Assembly (NCBI RefSeq): GCF_018128545.1
Contig: NZ_JAGSND010000004.1
Location: 246,870 to 310,869 of the forward strand
Origin: Sinanaerobacter chloroacetimidivorans
Lineage (GTDB): Bacteria; Bacillota; Clostridia; Peptostreptococcales; Anaerovoracaceae
Reading direction: 5' to 3'
Length of the DNA: 64,000 nt
The position numbers and the translations under genes are program-made. Within the stretch, counting starts at the first letter, position 1; each line of letters opens with the position of its first letter. Below the pieces are notes generated by a model, which had not been told where the DNA came from, searched no databases, and worked only from the letters and a program-made list of their open reading frames with translations. Below are positions 33,525 to 41,837 of this stretch, piece by piece.

Positions 33525-34652
33525 TTATTTTTTCATGTGAAAATCGATGAGGCCTTCTTTTAGCATGTAATTGGCGGCATAGATTTCATTTTTTAACAGC
33601 TTTATGGCCGGCTTTGTCAAAAAGATATTTTTGGTCTCGGGTGTCTCCAGCAGGCTTCTGGCAATGATCAGCGTCAACGTTTTAGAATTAAATGTGGATT
33701 TTGCTTTGGAGATTCCTTCCAGAAGCTTGTTGATAAAAGCATTGGAAACAGTTGGATATTCTTGTTCCGTCTTTAAAAGATGGGCATCGACAGCTTCTTT
33801 CAGCCGGAGCTGAAAAATGTGCTTTTTATAAATAATACCCGGATCCAGTTCGAAAATCTGACCGGCCAAATCGGCACTTTTGATGCTGCGTTTATCAAAA
33901 TCACCCTTTACAAAACAATATAAGCTTCCCTCAAAGACCTGAAAGGCCTTCATGGTATCCAGATATCCAAGCCGCATAATTTTTTTAGAATTTGCCTTAT
34001 CAAAAATCAGAATGTTGCCCAGATCCCAGGGACATCGAATGATTTTAAGATGCTCCGCATCTTTTAAATTTTCTTTCCGGACAATAGCGATGACATCCAA
34101 ATCCACTGCTATGATATGGGTCGCGCCGCGATCCAATGCCAGGCCAACAGGCAGATTATCCGTAAACCCACCGTCAACATATTTCACCTTGTCGATTTCG
34201 TAACTTCTATTGATTGGAAAAACCGAGGCACTTGCTAAAATATAATCGGTAAGTCGTCCCTTGGGAATATCGGATTTCATCAGGTATTTAGGGGTCATTT
34301 TAGGTAATTCCACGGTGACCAAACCATATTCTATTTCAGATTGTCTGATTTTATCTTCATGAATGTACTTCTCAAGCATTTCTTTCAGCCCATTGTTACC
34401 CAAACCGGAATTGGTGATAATATTTTTCAAATCAGTTTCAAAAACCATGGATGTTTCAAGCTCTACCCATAGGGAAACTGCAAGATCAAAAGCTTCCTGA
34501 GCAATCATGGCACCATTGATGGCACCTACGGAGCTGCCTGCAACGATATCGATACGTATTCCAAGTTCCCTTAATGCCTGCCAGACACCTATTTCATATG
34601 CACCTCTAGCACCGCCTCCTCCAAGAACCAGTGCGGTTTTTCGATATTCCAT
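33525..34652 (-). CDS. Patatin-like phospholipase
   Basis: The 375-residue cytoplasmic protein has the oxyanion loop GGGGARGAYEIG (residues 10-21), the nucleophile elbow AGSSVGAING (Ser near 41) and the catalytic Asp in VDGGFTDN near 160. These form the Ser-Asp dyad of bacterial patatins, which hydrolyse acyl esters of phospholipids. The C-terminal third (about 250-375) is helical and not part of the catalytic core. No signal peptide is seen. It ends facing the glycosyltransferase gene across a shared terminator. Confidence 0.88.
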   Translation of the reverse strand: MEYRKTALVLGGGGARGAYEIGVWQALRELGIRIDIVAGSSVGAINGAMIAQEAFDLAVSLWVELETSMVFETDLKNIITNSGLGNNGLKEMLEKYIHEDKIRQSEIEYGLVTVELPKMTPKYLMKSDIPKGRLTDYILASASVFPINRSYEIDKVKYVDGGFTDNLPVGLALDRGATHIIAVDLDVIAIVRKENLKDAEHLKIIRCPWDLGNILIFDKANSKKIMRLGYLDTMKAFQVFEGSLYCFVKGDFDKRSIKSADLAGQIFELDPGIIYKKHIFQLRLKEAVDAHLLKTEQEYPTVSNAFINKLLEGISKAKSTFNSKTLTLIIARSLLETPETKNIFLTKPAIKLLKNEIYAANYMLKEGLIDFHMKK

Positions 34653-34687
34653 GTTTCACCTCATTGTAAATCATCGATTTCGTAAGA

Positions 34688-35767
34688 TTAAAATAAGTAA
34701 GGCCCTATAATGGGAGTTCCTTCTCTCAGTATATTTATGATCAGAAACAGAAAGTACAGAAATAGCAGCAGAATTCCCTGCCATCTAAGAAAACCCTTTT
34801 TCGAGAAAATACCAAAGCACACAGCAAGGGTAATCAGCAGAAACACCAACGGAAGCTGAACGAGCAAGATACTTCTGTCGTGGGATAATGAGATGGGAGA
34901 GATCAGGGCAGTGATTCCTACAACTTGAACAATATTTAAAATATTTGCACCGATAATGTTGCCGACGCCCAGGTTCGTGACCCCTTTCCGGATTGACGAA
35001 ATGGTTGTGATCAATTCAGGTAAAGAGGTACCCACGGAGGTGAAAATAACAGCCACCAGGATCGTAGGCACTCTCAATATTTCAGCTATTTTAATCCCGT
35101 TTACTACTAAGAAGTTTGATCCGACAATCACAAGGCTGATGCCGATTACAAACAAAATTACTTTCCTGATGATTTCCTGCCTGGAAACATCAAAATCATT
35201 TTCCACTTCATCATAGGCAAGTCCTTCCGGTAAATCTTTTGAAGGGTCATAATGGCTCTTTACCTTATCTTCATCTTCTATGTCATAACGGATATCCAAA
35301 TCCATGAGCTTTCTGGCTGACATCACATTTTTCACGATAAAAAGCAACATAATAATAACAAGCAGGACCCCCGGCACCCTTCCGATATTGCCGAAATAGG
35401 ATCCTGTTAACCAAACCAGCAGCAGCACCCCGATCAGAAAAAAACCGTTTTCTTTAAATTCCCTGCGATTATCAATAACCGGCGTCGCAAAAATCAGCAG
35501 AAGAGCCATAATAAACCCGGTATTGACGCCGATAGATCCCAAAGAGTTACCGATGGCCATATCGGTTTCGCCTCTCCACGCCGCAGTGATCGATACAAAG
35601 GTTTCCGGCAGGGTGGTACAGATGCTGATAATCGTCACTCCGATTATGATGGGAGGAATGCGAAAAACCTCTGCCGTCCAGACAGCAGAGTCAATGAACC
35701 AGTCGCTCCCCTTGATAATCATAACTAAACCTACTGCAAATAACATTCCGTGAAAAAATAAAACCAT
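34688..35767 (-). CDS. Calcium/sodium antiporter (YrbG family)
   Basis: GAGG precedes ATG at 35767, giving 359 residues; the frame extends to 35860 without a site. Two inverted five-helix repeats carry the exchanger motifs: TTLPETFVSITAAWRGETDM then GNSLGSIGVNTG in the first, and GTSLPELITTISSIRKG then GNIIGANILNIV in the second. A charged cytoplasmic loop (about 165-210, VKSHYDPSKDLPEG and the acidic stretch after it) separates them. The glutamates in LPE are the cation ligands. It exchanges Ca2+ or a similar cation for Na+ or H+. Confidence 0.9.
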   Translation of the reverse strand: MVLFFHGMLFAVGLVMIIKGSDWFIDSAVWTAEVFRIPPIIIGVTIISICTTLPETFVSITAAWRGETDMAIGNSLGSIGVNTGFIMALLLIFATPVIDNRREFKENGFFLIGVLLLVWLTGSYFGNIGRVPGVLLVIIMLLFIVKNVMSARKLMDLDIRYDIEDEDKVKSHYDPSKDLPEGLAYDEVENDFDVSRQEIIRKVILFVIGISLVIVGSNFLVVNGIKIAEILRVPTILVAVIFTSVGTSLPELITTISSIRKGVTNLGVGNIIGANILNIVQVVGITALISPISLSHDRSILLVQLPLVFLLITLAVCFGIFSKKGFLRWQGILLLFLYFLFLIINILREGTPIIGPYLF

Positions 35768-35957
35768 AAAAAATACCTCACTCTTGTAGTATGTGATTAT
35801 ACCATAAAAAAATCCATTTCGTAAAGAAATATGCTTGAACATTTGTTTCGCTTGGGGCATAATAATAAGAACAAGAGTTCTTTTCGGGCCACTGTGTAAT
35901 GCCGAAACGGATTTTATTACTTAACAATTCATCAGTATGGAAAGGAAGAGCAGTTCC

Positions 35958-37415
35958 ATGAATAACACTTTTGATAAGCTGAAAATATTAGCCGATGGTG
36001 CAAAGTATGATGTGTCTTGCTCATCCAGCGGAGTGGAGAGAAGCAATAACGGCAAAATCGGCAGCTCTGCCGCTGCCGGCATCTGTCATTCCTGGTCCGC
36101 AGACGGACGCTGCATATCCTTACTAAAGATCCTTTTCACCAATAATTGTGTTTATGATTGTGAGTATTGTGTAAACAGACGCTCTGCCGACGTTGCAAGA
36201 GCTTCCTTTGAGCCGGATGAACTGGCAAAGCTCACCATAGAATTTTATAGAAGAAATTATATCGAAGGGCTGTTCTTAAGCTCTGCCGTAGAAGTTTCTC
36301 CGGACCATACGGCGGAACGAATTATGAAGTGCCTGAAATTGCTTAGAGACGAATATGGTTTTTCAGGTTATGTTCACGCAAAGATCATCCCCGGAGTTTC
36401 ACCTGAAATCCTCCACCAGATCGGCTTACTGGCTGATCGTGTCAGTGTCAATATCGAACTGCCGACCAAGGAAAGCCTGAACCTTCTGGCGCCTCAAAAA
36501 AAGCCGAAAGGGATCTTTACCCCGATGAAGCAGATCACCCAGACACTCACCGAGCGCAGACAGCTGAAGGGTGCCGGCACCATGTTTAAAAATCAGGATA
36601 TTTATCAGATGACAGATTTAAATTACCTAAGCCCGGAAGGTGAAAATGTCACGGCGGGTGACGGCGGTCTTATGGATTTGAACGGTAACTTACCCATAAA
36701 AAAAGAGGTACGTAAAAAAGGGAAGGAAAGATTTGTACCAGCGGGCCAGACTACTCAGATGATCATTGGTGCCAGCCCGGAGAGCGACCGGCAGATCGTA
36801 AAAATCTCTGAGAGCTTATATCGCACCTTTAAGATGAAAAGGGTGTACTTTTCGGCTTACATTCCGGTTTCCAATTCTCCTTTGCTCCCGACCCCTTTTA
36901 CCGCACCGCCTCTGGTCAGAGAGCACCGGTTATATCAGGCAGATTGGCTCTTGCGTTTTTATGGGTTTACTGCAGATGAGATCCTGGATGAGAAGACCCC
37001 TTTTCTGGATCTTGAGATGGATCCTAAAATTGCATGGGCCCTGCGAAATATCGAAAAATTTCCCATGGAGATCAATAAAGTCTCTGCAGATGATTTGCTG
37101 CGTATACCGGGAATCGGCGCCACCTCAGCCATGCGTATCGTAAGACAGCGAAAGATGGCCGCAGTAAAATTTGATGATCTTAAAAAAATCGGTGTTGTCA
37201 CCAAAAGAGCAAGATATTTTATAACCTGCTGCGGCCGCTATTACGGGGGGAACGATATCGCACCTGAATGGATCAAAAAGGAGATTTCGCTTTCTGATAG
37301 TGCCATCCGGAATAAGCTGCTTCCTCCGGAGCCTCAGGTCCAGCTTTCTATGTTTCAGCCCGAAGGCTTTCGGCTGGCAAACACCATGCACCAGGGAGGA
37401 CTACTTCATGATTGA
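35958..37415 (+). CDS. Putative DNA modification/repair radical SAM protein
   Basis: ATG 35958 is eight bases after AAGGAAGAG, giving 485 residues. The radical SAM motif is NNCVYDCEYC (Cys residues near 66-73), preceded by GICHSWSADGRC. A helix-hairpin-helix segment near the C-terminus (SADDLLRIPGIGATSAMRIV) suggests DNA binding. The family is annotated as a putative DNA modification or repair radical SAM protein related in outline to spore photoproduct lyase. It overlaps the next gene, a DUF4130 protein, by eight bases, the usual partnership. The reaction has not been shown to my knowledge. Confidence 0.85.
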   Translation: MNNTFDKLKILADGAKYDVSCSSSGVERSNNGKIGSSAAAGICHSWSADGRCISLLKILFTNNCVYDCEYCVNRRSADVARASFEPDELAKLTIEFYRRNYIEGLFLSSAVEVSPDHTAERIMKCLKLLRDEYGFSGYVHAKIIPGVSPEILHQIGLLADRVSVNIELPTKESLNLLAPQKKPKGIFTPMKQITQTLTERRQLKGAGTMFKNQDIYQMTDLNYLSPEGENVTAGDGGLMDLNGNLPIKKEVRKKGKERFVPAGQTTQMIIGASPESDRQIVKISESLYRTFKMKRVYFSAYIPVSNSPLLPTPFTAPPLVREHRLYQADWLLRFYGFTADEILDEKTPFLDLEMDPKIAWALRNIEKFPMEINKVSADDLLRIPGIGATSAMRIVRQRKMAAVKFDDLKKIGVVTKRARYFITCCGRYYGGNDIAPEWIKKEISLSDSAIRNKLLPPEPQVQLSMFQPEGFRLANTMHQGGLLHD

Positions 37416-38169
37416 TTATTTGTATGATGGATCCTTTGAAGGACTTCTGACCTGTATTTATTATCATTACTATGAAGAAAAGGCTTCGGGAATCTATCCG
37501 AAAGAGCATTATCAGGCATCGCTTCTTGCAGGATTCAAAACCATAGAAACAGATGCTAAAAAGGCTGCCCGTGTTTATGAAGCCATTGAAAGGAAAATTT
37601 CCAATTTTGATCTGAGAAGGATTTATCGTGTCTTTCTTTCCAATGACGGGGAAAAGGAAAACAAAATTTTAAATTATGTAAGGCTTGGATTTAAAGAAGG
37701 CTCCTGCATCAGCTCGCTTCACAGCAACCCAATTGTCTTTCAGGCCCAGCAGTGCGAACAGAAGGTCTCCTTTGAAGTACACAGACTCTTGGGACTCGTT
37801 CGTTTTTCCGTTTTGAAGTATCCGGACGAGCTGTTCGACTTCAAAAGAGAGATCCTGTACTGTATTTTGGAACCGGATCACGATGTGTTGGAACTGATTG
37901 CAGATCACTTTTCAGACCGATTGAAAAATGACCCGTTTATTATTTATGACAAGACGAGAAAGAAAGCTGTTTTTGCTCAGGGCGGAAGCTGGTATCTCTC
38001 TGATTTTCAAGAGTCTGATCTACCGGAATTATCGGATGATGAAAAGGATTTTCGAAATCTCTGGAAGGAGTATTTTGAAACCATGGCCATCAAGGAGCGG
38101 ATCAATCCGAGATGTCAGAAACGCTGCATGCCGGTAAGATATTGGAAGAACTTGACTGAGTTTCATTGA
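37408..38169 (+). CDS. DUF4130/TIGR03915-family putative DNA repair protein
   Basis: GGGAGG lies nine bases before ATG 37408. The 253-residue protein begins YLYDGSFEGLLTCIYYHYY, the signature of the DUF4130 (TIGR03915) family. The middle part (FEVHRLLGLVRFSVL, DHDVLELIADHFSDRL, FIIYDKTRKKA) and the C-terminal LWKEYFETMAIKERINPRCQ with CMPVRYWKNLTEF are typical. It is always found beside the radical SAM partner and is named a putative DNA repair protein on that basis. No catalytic residues are known to me. Confidence 0.85.
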   Translation: MIDYLYDGSFEGLLTCIYYHYYEEKASGIYPKEHYQASLLAGFKTIETDAKKAARVYEAIERKISNFDLRRIYRVFLSNDGEKENKILNYVRLGFKEGSCISSLHSNPIVFQAQQCEQKVSFEVHRLLGLVRFSVLKYPDELFDFKREILYCILEPDHDVLELIADHFSDRLKNDPFIIYDKTRKKAVFAQGGSWYLSDFQESDLPELSDDEKDFRNLWKEYFETMAIKERINPRCQKRCMPVRYWKNLTEFH

Positions 38170-38265
38170 ATGTTCTCCTGAATATGGTACAATATCTATC
38201 ATAGAGATTTTGTAAAGATGCATAGCAGAAAGTGACATATGAATATGAATAATGAGGTGGGATCT

Positions 38266-39222
38266 ATGAAAGTTGTTTTCCTTGACCTGAAAACTTTGGG
38301 GTATCCGATGAATGTATCCGGTTTATACCAATTCGGAGAAGTTATCCTGTATGATCATGCAGCCGATGCGGATGCCGGTGAAGCAATCGGTGATGCTGAC
38401 ATTGTCATTACCAATCAAAATAACCTCAATGAAGACAATCTGAAGAAGGCTGAGCAATTAAAGCTGATTTGCGAAGCAGGTACCGGATACAATAATATCG
38501 ACATCGCATACTGTAAAAGCCGGGGAATTGCTGTCACCAATGTTCCGGGCTATGCAGCAAACAGCGTAGCTCAGCATACCTTTGCCATGCTTTTCTATCT
38601 GATTTCCCACTCAAGTTATTATGATCAATTTACGAAATTCGGGAGTTACTCCGGGAGTCTGCAAACTCAGCACCAGGGAAGGGAATTCTTTGAACTGGAA
38701 GGAAAGACCTGGGGCATTATCGGCATGGGGGAGATCGGAAAGAAAGTAGCACAATATGCACGGGGCTTTGGATGCAATATTGTTTATTATTCCACCTCGG
38801 GGAAGAACCTGCAAAGTGATTTTCAAAGGGTTTCTTTAGAAGATATGCTTCGGCTCTCGGATATTTTATCCGTTCATGCTCCGCTGAACGATCAAACCCG
38901 CAATCTTATTGGGATGAAAGAACTGCAGCAGATGAAAAGTACGGCATACCTATTAAATCTTGGCAGAGGCGGGATTATCCGTGAAGCGGACCTTTCGGAT
39001 GCGTTATCGAGCGGCATCATTGCCGGAGCCGGTCTGGATGTGTTTGAACAGGAGCCCATCGATCCTGAGAGTCCTTTACTGAAGATTCCTGACAAGGACA
39101 GGCTTTACATGACTCCTCATATTGCCTATGCAAGCGTGGAAGCACGAGAGCGTCTCATGAAAACCATATGCGATAATATTGAAGGCTTTTTTAAACAGGA
39201 AAACAGAAACAGAATCGTCTGA
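38266..39222 (+). CDS. D-2-hydroxyacid dehydrogenase
   Basis: GAGGTGGG precedes ATG 38266 (318 residues); an ATG at 38239 lacks such a site. The NAD domain has WGIIGMGEIGKKVAQYARGF. The catalytic triad of the family is visible: Arg in LNLGRGGII, Glu in EQEPIDPES, and His in TPHIAYAS. It reduces a 2-keto acid to the D-hydroxy acid or the reverse, with NAD(H). It is followed closely by a sirtuin and a FAH-family protein, apparently in one operon. The substrate cannot be read from sequence. Confidence 0.88.
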   Translation: MKVVFLDLKTLGYPMNVSGLYQFGEVILYDHAADADAGEAIGDADIVITNQNNLNEDNLKKAEQLKLICEAGTGYNNIDIAYCKSRGIAVTNVPGYAANSVAQHTFAMLFYLISHSSYYDQFTKFGSYSGSLQTQHQGREFFELEGKTWGIIGMGEIGKKVAQYARGFGCNIVYYSTSGKNLQSDFQRVSLEDMLRLSDILSVHAPLNDQTRNLIGMKELQQMKSTAYLLNLGRGGIIREADLSDALSSGIIAGAGLDVFEQEPIDPESPLLKIPDKDRLYMTPHIAYASVEARERLMKTICDNIEGFFKQENRNRIV

Positions 39223-39242
39223 TAGAAGTAAGGGGTGTAAGG

Positions 39243-39986
39243 ATGAATCAGGATTTGAAGAAAATCATTGACGAGAGTCAAAACATTGTTTTTTTCGGCG
39301 GCGCCGGGGTTTCTACGGAAAGTGGAATTCCTGATTTTCGATCGGAGAACGGACTGTATCAAGCCCGGAAGAATTATGGCAGGTCTCCTGAGGAGATGTT
39401 GAGTCACAGCTTTTTCATCAGTCATACCGAAACGTTTTATGATTATTATAAGAACAATCTCATCTACAGGGATGTGCTTCCCAATGAGGCCCATAAATCT
39501 CTGGCCAAACTGGAGGAACAGGGAAAGCTAAAGGCTGTGGTTACCCAGAATATCGACGGTCTTCATCAGCTGGCCGGCAGCAAAAAAGTATACGAACTCC
39601 ATGGCTCAGTACTAAGAAATTATTGTAAGAGCTGCGGAGCCTTTTATGATCTGGATTATATTTTGGATCCTGCCCACTGCATTACAAAGGAGGGCAAACA
39701 GGGCAGCACTCCTATCTGTGATCAATGCGGCGGTATCGTAAAGCCGGATGTTGTCCTATATGAGGAAGCTTTAAATGACGATGTCGTGAATCAGGCTGTG
39801 GAGGCCATTGCAGACGCAGATACGTTAATTGTAGGGGGTACTTCCCTGGTGGTGTACCCTGCAGCCGGATTGCTCAACTATTTCCAGGGAAAGAAGCTGG
39901 TGCTGATTAACAAATCGGAGACAGCCTACGATTCTCGTGCTGATTTGGTTATTCATGATTCCATCGGTAATGTTTTAGGTTTTTAA
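39243..39986 (+). CDS. cobB: NAD-dependent protein deacylase (sirtuin)
   Basis: The 247-residue sirtuin has GAGVSTESGIPDFRS for NAD binding, TQNIDGLHQLAG and the catalytic His in YELHGSVLRNYC. Zinc is held by CKSCGAF and CDQCGG, and GGTSLVVYPAAGL and NKSE close the NAD pocket. It removes acyl groups from protein lysines using NAD+. The helix near residues 45-80 carries HSFFISHTETFYDYYKNNL, as in ordinary bacterial deacetylases. It begins 20 bases after the dehydrogenase stop. Confidence 0.92.
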   Translation: MNQDLKKIIDESQNIVFFGGAGVSTESGIPDFRSENGLYQARKNYGRSPEEMLSHSFFISHTETFYDYYKNNLIYRDVLPNEAHKSLAKLEEQGKLKAVVTQNIDGLHQLAGSKKVYELHGSVLRNYCKSCGAFYDLDYILDPAHCITKEGKQGSTPICDQCGGIVKPDVVLYEEALNDDVVNQAVEAIADADTLIVGGTSLVVYPAAGLLNYFQGKKLVLINKSETAYDSRADLVIHDSIGNVLGF

Positions 39987-40001
39987 GAGAGGAAAGACAG
40001 T

Positions 40002-40928
40002 ATGATATTTGCAACCATAGAATATGAAGGCGGACAGCAGATCTGCTGTGTAGATCAAGTGGGGAAGAGAGCATTCCTTATAGAGCCATTTTTCAGGCAG
40101 GATCTCTCAGAGCTTGCAATCGACAGCAACCAGGTGAAAAAAATCCCTTTGACAATGAATGAATTTATTGAAGGTTATTGTGATGGCTGGATTGATGATT
40201 TGGCTTTGTTTTTCGGAAGCCATCCCGAGATGGGTATTTCCCTGGATGAGGTAAGGCTGCTGGCGCCCATTCCGGAGCTAAAGCGGAATATCACCTGTTT
40301 GGGCAAGAACTATGCGGCTCATGCTGAAGAAATCCACGGAATGACTGGCGGACCAAGTGAAATTCCGACGCATCCCATCTATTTTACAAAGGCGATTCAT
40401 ACGGTGATCGGAACGAAAGAGGAAATCCTGTCTCATGAAAATATCACGAAAAAACTGGACTATGAGGCTGAACTTGCAGTGGTGATTGGGAGAAAAGGGA
40501 TTGATATCCCCAAAGAAAAAGCAGAAGAGTATATATTCGGATATGCGGTAGCAAATGATGTCTCTGCAAGGGATCTTCAAACCGGGCATGTGCAATGGTT
40601 TAAGGGAAAGAGCCTGACTACTCACTGTCCGATAGGCCCATGGATCGTACACAAAAGCGTACTGCCGCTGCCTCTGACACTGGATATCAAGTGCTACGTC
40701 AATGAAGAGCTGAGGCAAAGTGCCAATACCGGAGAGCTGATCTTTGATGTGCCATCTATAATCAGCGACCTGTCCAGAGGATATGAGCTGCGCCCCGGAG
40801 ATATCATACTGACCGGAACTCCCGCAGGAGTAGGAATGGGCTTTGATCCGCCCCGCTTTCTGAAGTCAGGAGATGAAGTCTGCTGTATGATCGAAGGGGT
40901 AGGGTCAATCGTGAATAAGGTTAAATAA
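40002..40928 (+). CDS. Fumarylacetoacetate hydrolase family protein
   Basis: The 308-residue protein has an N-terminal region of about 95 residues and a FAH core. The core has CLGKNYAAHAEE, the metal-binding LDYEAELAVVIGRKG (E-x-E), NDVSARDLQ for the next Asp, FKGKSLTTHCPIGPWIV and GDIILTGTPAGVGMG. Family members hydrolyse, isomerise or decarboxylate acylpyruvates and related 2-oxo acids. Its operon partner is a 2-hydroxyacid dehydrogenase, so a short catabolic step for a keto acid is plausible. Confidence 0.87.
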   Translation: MIFATIEYEGGQQICCVDQVGKRAFLIEPFFRQDLSELAIDSNQVKKIPLTMNEFIEGYCDGWIDDLALFFGSHPEMGISLDEVRLLAPIPELKRNITCLGKNYAAHAEEIHGMTGGPSEIPTHPIYFTKAIHTVIGTKEEILSHENITKKLDYEAELAVVIGRKGIDIPKEKAEEYIFGYAVANDVSARDLQTGHVQWFKGKSLTTHCPIGPWIVHKSVLPLPLTLDIKCYVNEELRQSANTGELIFDVPSIISDLSRGYELRPGDIILTGTPAGVGMGFDPPRFLKSGDEVCCMIEGVGSIVNKVK

Positions 40929-40982
40929 TACTGATTTTTAAGTATTATAAAAAATCAAAAGGAAAGGCGTTAGATAAAAAAG

Positions 40983-41090
40983 GCATCTGTGAGAAAATCT
41001 CTGAAGGAAGCATTGGCCGCATCCTATGCGAAAGTATCGTCTATGACGCGCTGCCACCAGCGACTGAAGAGATTTTCTACAGATGTTTAT
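40983..41090. repeat. Long inverted repeat enclosing two small hairpins
   Basis: CATCTGT plus AGAAAATCTCT (40984-41002) pair with AGAGATTTTCT plus ACAGATG (41068-41085), 18 pairs with one bulged G. The 65-base interior has CGCAT/ATGCG (41018-41030) and CGCTG/CAGCG (41049-41062), so the whole could fold as a three-way junction. T-rich flanks on both strands suggest it also ends transcription for the convergent FAH and PII-like genes. Confidence 0.6.
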
Positions 41091-41099
41091 TTATTTATT

Positions 41100-41456
41100 T
41101 TATTCCTTTGACTTTTTAATTCCTTCCAGTTCTTCCAGAGAATGAACAATTCCTGCAACATCAGCTACCGGCAGTGCAAAGGAAAGACCTCGGCCTTCGG
41201 TTTTTAAGCCTGCTTTTTCTACGATGGAATGCATGATTGCCTGGGTATTTTCATGCTTGACAATGTTCAATACGATCTCCTTTTCCGGCTGAATGGAAAT
41301 CGCAAAGAACTTTTCAACTTCATGAATGCCTGTACCTCTGGCGTAAAAGACAGTCCCGCCGTGTGCTCCTGCTGATCTGGCTGCATCTACCACTTGATCG
41401 GCAAAGCCCCTGTTGACGATGGTTAATATTAAGTCGTACTTTCTTTGGTTATCCAT
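41100..41456 (-). CDS. PII-like protein 2 of the DUF1538 operon
   Basis: This 118-residue protein has the PII ferredoxin-like fold pattern: DLILTIVNRGFADQVVDAAR, GGTVFYARGTGIHEVEKFF where the T-loop region begins, EIVLNIVKHENTQAIMHSI, then GRGLSFALPVADVAGI. It lacks the classic uridylylated Tyr segment of GlnB, so it belongs to the looser PII-like group. It is the last gene of an operon with a second PII-like protein and a DUF1538 membrane protein, which suggests it gates that protein as GlnK gates AmtB. Confidence 0.78.
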   Translation of the reverse strand: MDNQRKYDLILTIVNRGFADQVVDAARSAGAHGGTVFYARGTGIHEVEKFFAISIQPEKEIVLNIVKHENTQAIMHSIVEKAGLKTEGRGLSFALPVADVAGIVHSLEELEGIKKSKE

Positions 41457-41474
41457 GTCCTTTCCTCCTCTCCT

Positions 41475-41837
41475 TTAACCTTCCGACATCCCGGAAATAT
41501 ATCGCAGCGCTAAAGGACCGCTGACACCGCTGATCGGGATGGTAAATGCAATTCCGTTTCCAGGTTCGTCTAAATCAAATTTATACATGATTTTTTTCAT
41601 AATAGAATCCACCTTATCCTCCGTAACAACGCTTAAAACGAGATCCCTTTCCGGATTGGAAAATCCGAAACAGTCCATGAGTGCCGAACCCGATGCACGG
41701 TAGGCTGGAGAAATCATATTAAAAGTGACACCGCTTTCGCGAAGAATTTCCGCCAGATCCTCTCCCAAACCTCTTTCCAGTATCGCTACCAATAATTTGA
41801 TTTTCTTAATACCAGAATGTTTACATTCATCCATCAT
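41475..41837 (-). CDS. PII-like protein 1 of the DUF1538 operon
   Basis: GGAGG five bases before ATG 41837 (or the next ATG, 41834) gives about 120 residues. The fold pattern is IKLLVAILERGLGEDLAEILRE, then TFNMISPAYRASGSALMDCFG in place of a T-loop, then RDLVLSVVTEDKVDSIMKKI and GNGIAFTIPISGVSG. It overlaps the end of the DUF1538 gene by 11 bases, so the two are coupled. It differs clearly from its neighbour (41100-41456) in the T-loop region, so the pair may sense different signals. Confidence 0.78.
   Translation of the reverse strand: MMDECKHSGIKKIKLLVAILERGLGEDLAEILRESGVTFNMISPAYRASGSALMDCFGFSNPERDLVLSVVTEDKVDSIMKKIMYKFDLDEPGNGIAFTIPISGVSGPLALRYISGMSEG

Noticed and set aside
40983..41090. 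Third copy of the gntP-flanking cloverleaf element
   Set aside because: The architecture is similar but no stem sequence is shared, so it cannot be called the same family.
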